This document shows, piece after piece, positions 58,701 through 64,000 of a DNA stretch of 64,000 nucleotides; the first letter of the stretch is position 1; every line of letters starts with the position of its first letter. The notes under the pieces are model-generated. The model was given only the letters and a program-made list of their open reading frames with translations, did no database searches and was not told the origin of the DNA. Made by a program: the position numbers and the translations under genes. Source of the stretch: Leishmania mexicana MHOM/GT/2001/U1103 (taxonomy: Eukaryota > Euglenozoa > Kinetoplastea > Trypanosomatida > Trypanosomatidae); NCBI RefSeq assembly GCF_000234665.1, contig NC_018319.1:473393-537392 (forward strand), in the 5' to 3' direction.

Positions 58701-60077
58701 TCAGGGTGGGGGCTGGACGAGCAGGCCACTCGGATCTTCGCGCACTAGGAGCGGGCAGACATTCATTGTAGCGTAGTGCTCCCAAAAGGCCTCCACAGCA
58801 GCGGCGCATTCGTCACCGAGCACGAGGGCGAACACGGCGTCGTAGCCGCCGGCGCCAGGGCAGCCGACCGCGAACACACCCGGCAGAGTCGCCGTGTCGT
58901 TCAAGAGATCGGTCAGCTCTACCGGCTCCACCTTCACCTCCGCGGCCATGCCCATGTCCCGTAGGAGGGCACGGCTACGGGCTGCGCAGCGGGACGCCTC
59001 GACGATGCACTGCATTGACTCGCCGTCTGCCTTGAACAGCGGCAGCGAGGGCACCTGCTGGAGCGCCGCCATGGAAGCCGCGTAGACGTCCGGCTTCGCT
59101 GCCGCCTCGTCGATCATGCGACGCAGAGCGGCGATGTACGCCTCATTGTTGCGACGCAGCTGCTCCCAAAGGTTGTTTGGGGTGTCAGCGACAGACTTGC
59201 GCCACGCCATGATCTTGGCGACCATGCCAGGAGTGCTGGAGCCGCCTTGGTGTACGTCTCCGAGGATCAGCTTCACTCCAGGCGGTAGGCGGAACGGCTC
59301 GGGCGGCACCCACACCTCTTCCATGTCCACACACCGCCTCAGTGTCTCTACTTCCACCGATGTCGGCTGCTGAGCACTGTCCAGCATCATCGACACGCGG
59401 CTCACAGGAAAGCGGCGGTAGGCGCACGTGCCGTAGACGGCGGTGTACACGTCGAAGCCGCTGCCGATCTTGCCCTGTGTGACACTGTGGGCAATCTGGG
59501 CGATGCGATGGACGTACTCGTGTGAGCACCCGTCCGCATTGAAGTGGTGGCACAGGCACGCCACGATGCTGGTCGTCATGGCCGCAGACGACCCCAAGCC
59601 GGTCTTGGAGACGGCACCGACCAGCGGCAGGTGGGGTGGGAGGGCGCGCAGATTGGCCACGTTCACGTCCTTCCCTTGGCTCTCCAAATAGTTGCGTTGA
59701 CTGTAAAAGTCATTGTCAGCCAGGAGCTCCACCCAAATCTCGCCATCGGTGCTGCTGCCCAGTGACTGGGCGGCTGCCACAGAGTAGAGGACAGCGTTGA
59801 AGATAAAAGGGCTTTCCGACCCCTCCGTCTGCTTCACCGCGACGGTACCGGGCACTGACGTGTCGGCGACGAAGCAGAATGACTGACGAAACTGCGGCGA
59901 GCTCATGTGCACCGTGGTTTGCCTCGAAACGCCGGTCGTTGCGGGCTCAACCTTGAAGATGCGCGTCGTGAAGCGCGCGTTTACGCCGATCGAGATGCCG
60001 ACATTGGCCGGGGTACACGATTCTACAATAAGGTAGCTACCAAGGATGAGAACCTTGCCGGGTGCTGACACCTCCAT
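58701..60077 (-). CDS. PMVK: Phosphomevalonate kinase
   Basis: This 458-residue GHMP-family kinase phosphorylates phosphomevalonate to diphosphomevalonate in the mevalonate route to isoprenoids and ergosterol. It has the GHMP start motif SAPGKVLILGSYLIVE (4-19), the ATP-binding motif KTGLGSSAAMTTS (158-170), GKIGSGFDVYTAVYG as in fungal ERG8-type enzymes, and the closing motif GCPGAGGYDAVFALVLG. It is therefore the ERG8/fungal type rather than the unrelated vertebrate P-loop enzyme. The C-terminus LVQPPP is not a clear glycosomal PTS1. The ATG at 60077 is right at the fold. The nearest coding-strand C/T tract (about 60125-60103) is not followed by an AG before the ATG, so the acceptor probably lies further upstream. 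Confidence 0.9.
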   Translation of the reverse strand: MEVSAPGKVLILGSYLIVESCTPANVGISIGVNARFTTRIFKVEPATTGVSRQTTVHMSSPQFRQSFCFVADTSVPGTVAVKQTEGSESPFIFNAVLYSVAAAQSLGSSTDGEIWVELLADNDFYSQRNYLESQGKDVNVANLRALPPHLPLVGAVSKTGLGSSAAMTTSIVACLCHHFNADGCSHEYVHRIAQIAHSVTQGKIGSGFDVYTAVYGTCAYRRFPVSRVSMMLDSAQQPTSVEVETLRRCVDMEEVWVPPEPFRLPPGVKLILGDVHQGGSSTPGMVAKIMAWRKSVADTPNNLWEQLRRNNEAYIAALRRMIDEAAAKPDVYAASMAALQQVPSLPLFKADGESMQCIVEASRCAARSRALLRDMGMAAEVKVEPVELTDLLNDTATLPGVFAVGCPGAGGYDAVFALVLGDECAAAVEAFWEHYATMNVCPLLVREDPSGLLVQPPP

Positions 60078-61219
60078 TACCGATGAGTTTTTGAGCCGAG
60101 AGTAGGGGGGGGAGAAAGGATGGCGGACAAGGGGACGTTGCGCGCGAGGAACAGAGGGAGGCTGCGGCAGTGGTTAGCTATAGAAGACACTTGTTCAGGC
60201 AAACAAGTATGTGTACGTGCAGAGAGAGGGCAGAATATGGTGGCACGCGAGCACAGAATACAAGATGTGCGACGTGTGTCTGTGTCTGTACGACGGGCGC
60301 ACGGGAGTGTTGCACCACGGAGGGATGGTGGGAGAGATGGGGGAGGGAGGACGCACAGACGAAGAAAAGGCGATGATAGAAACAGATGTGCTGAAGGGGC
60401 GGAGAGGAGACGGAGAAACGAAGCTCTGCGCAAACCTAGTAAGACATACGCACACACACGAGAAGGGGGCAGAGGAAGAGGGGAAGAGGGAGTCAAGGTG
60501 CTTCATCGTGGTGGGGGCCATGACAGGTGGTGGTGTCTGGACTTAGCTGCGCTGCATTCGGTGATAGACTTGACAGGCGCTATCGAGTATCGGAGTTCCC
60601 ATTGCGGTCTGCAGCAGGCGGCAGCCCAGGGACCGCGAATTAGTGATGTCCCTGTCACACAGTAGGAGGAGTGGAGAGGTTGCAGCGAGGACAGAGGAAG
60701 GAAATGAGGAGTGTCCGCGAAGCTGCAGCGCGGCAAGCGTGCGCAAGAAGGTAGAGGCCCCAAAGGGAAAGAGGGATTCTACAACAAGCCGAGACGCATA
60801 CGCCGTGTGGTGCTGCCGGGGTTCCTACAGCAGAAGAGGCGCTGTGTAAGTCTTGCCATTCGAACGCGGGGGTGGGAGGGGAGGGGAGGGGGGGGGCGCC
60901 GCCAAGGCGCCGGTTGGAACCCGCACAGAAGAATCCAAACCCTTACCGACGCACATCAACGCGCTCAACACCTCCGACTTCGCCATCCCTCCGGTGATAA
61001 GGGAAGAGGAAGACGGGGAAGAGAGAAAACAGGCAGCAACGCATCGATTGTACGGCAACGGCCCAGTTTTGCGCACAAGCGCAGACGCGCAACGCAGTTG
61101 AATTATAGATCAGCGATGGGGGCATCAGATAGAGAGAGGCATGGAGAACACAACAGGGGAGGATAGAGGTGATTGCGCCCCTCCGCTCTGCCCCACCATC
61201 TATCCCACCTCTTCCCTGC
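60078..61219. other. 1.1-kb intergenic: 3'UTR of the Cys-rich membrane protein gene and 5' flank of PMVK
   Basis: G runs at about 60103-60112 and 60885-60897 and GA-rich plus-strand stretches. No supported gene is seen. Confidence 0.5.
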
Positions 61220-61597
61220 TCAATGCTTGGATTCGAGTTCCTTAAGCAGTGCCGGGTCCACAACGACAGTACGCTTCTTGCGGCGTGCCGCGGCCATCTC
61301 CTCCTCTGTCGGCGGCTCGGCCACCACCACAGCCTCGCCGTTCTCTTGCACGGCACCGCCCTCGACGTTGATCTGGTGAAGGCGGTAGAGGTAGTAGGAG
61401 GCGCACAAAGCAAACGTCCCGGCGCAGAAGAACACGACAAGGAAAAAGACGTACCCGCTTCGGCTCGTGCAGCACCACGAGGCGCAGTCCGAGATACTGG
61501 GGTTCAGCAGAGCACACATGCCATTCGCCATGCACGGCTCCCGTGCGCACTCGGCGCGCAGAGAGGCGTAGCCGCTGCACTTTGCTGTGCAAGACAT
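61220..61597 (-). CDS. Small Cys-rich single-pass membrane protein
   Basis: I do not recognise this 125-residue protein. Eight cysteines lie within the first 43 residues (positions 3, 7, 18, 22, 28, 38, 42, 43). A strong membrane helix follows at about 49-71 (GYVFFLVVFFCAGTFALCAS), and then a polar tail with a Lys/Arg cluster (RRKKRTVVVD) that would face the cytosol. There is no cleavable signal peptide, so the Cys-rich part would be a short exoplasmic or lumenal head of a type III protein if the positive-inside rule holds. The ATG at 61597 starts a clean frame with a normal stop. A GT microsatellite lies about 9 nt upstream. Confidence 0.65.
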   Translation of the reverse strand: MSCTAKCSGYASLRAECAREPCMANGMCALLNPSISDCASWCCTSRSGYVFFLVVFFCAGTFALCASYYLYRLHQINVEGGAVQENGEAVVVAEPPTEEEMAAARRKKRTVVVDPALLKELESKH

Positions 61598-62997
61598 GCT
61601 ACCTCTGTGTGTGTGTGTGTGGTGCAGTTGGGTGCGTGGTTTCGATGCGGCGAATTAAATGCGAGTGATATAGTGAGAGAGCACGCGTGCGGTTAGCGAT
61701 GTAGGACAGCCGCGTATTCAAGACGGACGCATACACGCGCAGACACACGCACGACGACAGGCACTGCGAAGCCCTCCGTGGCTGTGAAAGAAAGGACACA
61801 GAAAAGTCGGCAGAGGCGGATACTAGTGGGGGTGGAGGGAGAGCGATGTACATGTGAGAGCTGCGCACACAAAACAAACCTGGGACGTATGAGCCGCGTG
61901 TGTGGCGCTTCACAAAAGGGCAGAAGCTTCTCGACCACCTTCCACTCCCTTTCCTTCTACCGGTGGGTTCAGCACTGGAAATACAGCGCTGAGAAGAGCA
62001 ACAACAGCACCCTGTCGCGCAGAGGTGGCGAGGAGTGGGAAAGAGAGACGCTCCTGTGGAAGGTTAAGGGCACGCATCATCTGTCTCGCACCCGTCTACA
62101 ACCTGTAGAACCAATCCTTCAGTGTCGGCGCCGCCAACATGTGCCACGGCTGCGCCAAGAGACCTCCGTGAGTCAAGTACACGAAGAGAGAAACCGCTTC
62201 TCCGGAGGACCGGATTCGGTTGGCGGTTAGCCTGGTTCGCCTACCCACACTGCGCGCCTTTTATTTGGCTGAGCTTCTTACACCGATTAATCTTCACTCG
62301 GAATTACAGAGAAGGAAAAGGTAACGACGCCTCAGGACTGAGTAGCCGCGCGCCGACACACACGCGAGACTTCCCATTCGCGTGCCGGCCAAGGCATCTC
62401 CGTATTCTTCATCACAGGACCACAGGAATGACGGGAGAGAGGGAGAGGGAGGGGCTTCGAGTGCACCGGGCGACGCAGAATGCCCACATTCCTGGCACAG
62501 ACACACAGTGATAGACGAGAGCCATCGACAGCAGCAAAAATGCGAGGCATATAGGAGAAAACGTACCACCACCAAAGCGAAGGGGAAGGGAGTGGGGGCC
62601 CCTCTTCTGGTTCGACTTTCGTGGCTGCATAGCGGTGTGCACGTTTCGGCTGCCGCTGCCGCTGCTGCCGCTGCTGTCTCCCTCTTCCTCCCGTTTGGCC
62701 ACTCTAGCGAAGAATCACAGAAGACAGCGTCTCTTTATCGTTCTCTCACTTTAACAAGCGAAAACAAAAATATCGTTAGCGCTTCTTCGATCAAACTGCA
62801 CCACAGGACTTCCGCCGCCGCCGCCGCCGCTGGAAAACTCTCGCATGAGCGGCGACACGCACACCGCGCAGCCTCGCATATTGGCCATCCTTGCTCACCA
62901 GGAGGCGCCGTCGCACGGCAGTCTTAGCTCGAGTGCAACAACAAATAGAACATAAACCCAGGGAACACACAAAACCAGAAAAGCAAGGAAAACCACC
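61598..62997. other. 1.4-kb intergenic: 3'UTR of SNU13 and 5' flank of the Cys-rich protein gene
   Basis: GT run at 61606-61621, an imperfect GCT/GCC triplet run at about 62650-62676 and a GCC run at 62814-62831. I looked for snoRNA or tRNA signatures and found nothing convincing. Plus-strand frames are repeat translations. Confidence 0.5.
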
Positions 62998-63378
62998 TCA
63001 GAGCAACCGCTCGATCTCGAGCTTCACTGCCTGGACCTTCGCAGCAACAGGGCTGTTCTCGCCCTGAAGGATGGCTAGCGCCACGACATTGCGAGACACC
63101 TGCGACGCACGGCCAAGCGCCGTCTTGGACGGCACGAAGACGTACGGGACGTTCTTGTCTTCGCACAAGAGGGGGAGGTGCAGGAGAATCTCAATCGGGT
63201 TCGTGTCACCCGCCAACACTATCAGGTCCGCAATGCCGCGGTTCAAGGCCTTGGTGGCCTCGTTGGCGCCTTTCTTCACCATCTTGGCATTGCTCGCCTC
63301 CTGCACGAGATCGAGGATGGTCTGGCTTAGGCGATCCGTCGAAAGAGGGAAGGCCTTCTCGCTGATTTCTCCAGTCAT
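62998..63378 (-). CDS. SNU13: SNU13 / 15.5K-type L7Ae kink-turn RNA-binding protein
   Basis: This 126-residue protein aligns along its length with human SNU13 (NHP2L1, 15.5K). Matching segments are KKGANEATKALNRGIADLIV, NPIEILLHLPLLCEDKNVPY, VPSKTALGRASQVSRNVVAL, and a C-terminal IERLL. SNU13 binds the kink-turn of U4 snRNA and of box C/D snoRNAs and recruits NOP58 and NOP56 there. NHP2 is the nearest alternative, but the LLCEDKNVPYVFV core and the end fit SNU13 better. The ATG at 63378 lies 18 nt after a good acceptor; the longer frame to 63573 is leader. Confidence 0.92.
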   Translation of the reverse strand: MTGEISEKAFPLSTDRLSQTILDLVQEASNAKMVKKGANEATKALNRGIADLIVLAGDTNPIEILLHLPLLCEDKNVPYVFVPSKTALGRASQVSRNVVALAILQGENSPVAAKVQAVKLEIERLL

Positions 63379-64000
63379 TTCTCGTGTTGGGGAAAGCTGT
63401 AAAAGGGTGGTGGTCCTGTGGAAAGAGTTCTGGTGATGGAAGTGCGCTTGTGTACGTGTGTATGCCCAAATTGGTATTGCTGAAAGTGAGGAGCGGCGCA
63501 GATGTATGTCCGCGTGTGGGGTATGGGTGAGGCTCAACACGGCCGCATGCACGCGCACGTGTAAGTTTCCCAAGTTGTCGAAGTAGGGCAGGATATGGCG
63601 AGAGGAGGGAGAAGGGCGCGCCGACAGGTTGTGGCAAGTGTTGAAGGGAAGGTGTCGCAGAGGAGGAGAAGGGGAGGGGGAGGACCACTAAAATAGGATG
63701 AGGTGAAGCACGTGCGCCGAACACAGGCAAATCAAGAGGGAGGCACACGAGGATGAATACATCTCGATGGGAATCGCAGGCAGAGCAGTTGTCCTGTTGG
63801 GTGCCCTAAAGGCGCTACTTAGGAGTGCTTTCAGCACCGTGCGAGGTGTTCGTCATCTAACGTTTTGGTTCCTCCCACGCGTGGTGTGGCTACGCCCTCG
63901 CAACGCGTGTGGATCGCCGCAGACGTGGAGGGGGAGAGGTGCTGCCGCATCCATACACACCGGAGAGAAACTCAGAAGCAGTCTGGCTCACTCTCACGCG
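63379..64000. other. 5' flank of SNU13 and unassigned sequence to the window edge
   Basis: No open frame is supported. A GA-rich plus-strand block lies at about 63655-63685. The last 200 bases are less repetitive and are probably the 3'UTR of the next upstream gene, which is outside the window. Confidence 0.45.
63397..63415 (-). promoter_or_regulatory. Probable spliced-leader acceptor for SNU13
   Basis: On the minus strand a short C/T tract (about 63413-63401) is followed by AG at 63398-63397, leaving an 18-nt 5'UTR. Confidence 0.6.

Noticed and set aside
60078..62997. Possible snoRNA or tRNA genes in the long gaps
   Set aside because: No convincing paired C/D boxes, H/ACA hairpin with AGA, or tRNA B-box could be identified by eye. 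A covariance search would be decisive.
62998..63378. Assignment of this gene to NHP2 (H/ACA) rather than SNU13
   Set aside because: The core LLCEDKNVPYVFV and C-terminal IERLL match SNU13 better than NHP2.
1..64000. Strand-switch region, CRISPR array or horizontally acquired operon
   Set aside because: All supported genes share one strand with uniform GC-rich codon use. The repeats are microsatellites and the SIDER2-like pair only.

Overview
This window looks like a segment of a Leishmania chromosome (nuclear, GC-rich). Every supported protein gene lies on the minus strand. The genes are intronless and head-to-tail, and they are separated by long, low-complexity gaps rich in CA/GT microsatellites and pyrimidine tracts. 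That is the layout of a trypanosomatid polycistronic unit processed by trans-splicing and polyadenylation. Protein families point the same way: a mitochondrial-type topoisomerase II, an enlarged 293-residue PCNA and a kinetoplastid-style eIF4G. The gene order matches my memory of Leishmania chromosome 15; I could not check this against a database.

In transcription order (high to low coordinates) the unit encodes: SNU13; a small Cys-rich membrane protein; phosphomevalonate kinase; PCNA; glutaminyl-tRNA synthetase; a 95-residue unknown; MSH3; an HRD1-like RING E3 ligase; an unrecognised 295-residue protein; a TMEM164-like membrane protein; NOP58; a DUF1796 protein; ARP3; a 2OG-Fe(II) oxygenase-like protein; a possible TBC-domain protein; a short coiled-coil protein; an FCP1/SCP-type phosphatase; a calcyphosine-like EF-hand protein; a divergent actin-like protein; EIF4G2; a CorA-like transporter; a USP7-like deubiquitinase; and mitochondrial topoisomerase II. 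As usual in trypanosomatids, neighbours mostly do not form pathways. Loose groupings exist: SNU13 and NOP58 (box C/D snoRNP), PCNA and MSH3 (replication and repair), ARP3 and an actin-like protein.

Several starts were placed at the first ATG downstream of a clear polypyrimidine tract plus AG acceptor (read on the minus strand). For nine genes the putative spliced-leader acceptor is annotated. Longer open frames exist upstream of many genes, but they begin at non-ATG codons or run through spliced-out leader.

The main non-genic structure is a pair of about 583-bp dispersed repeats (probable SIDER2 retroposons) at 11417-11999 and 35832-36414. They are inverted and about 99% identical. One lies in the presumed 3'UTR of the CorA-like gene and the other in that of the DUF1796 gene, in opposite orientations relative to their transcripts. 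I saw no tRNA, rRNA, CRISPR array, strand switch or bacterial-type operon signals. I did not find a dramatic new system. The best leads are the inverted SIDER pair, odd domain combinations (CorA with SHOCT-like and RS segments; DUF1796 with a SANT-like tail), two small unrecognised genes, and a 3-kb pyrimidine-rich 3'UTR.
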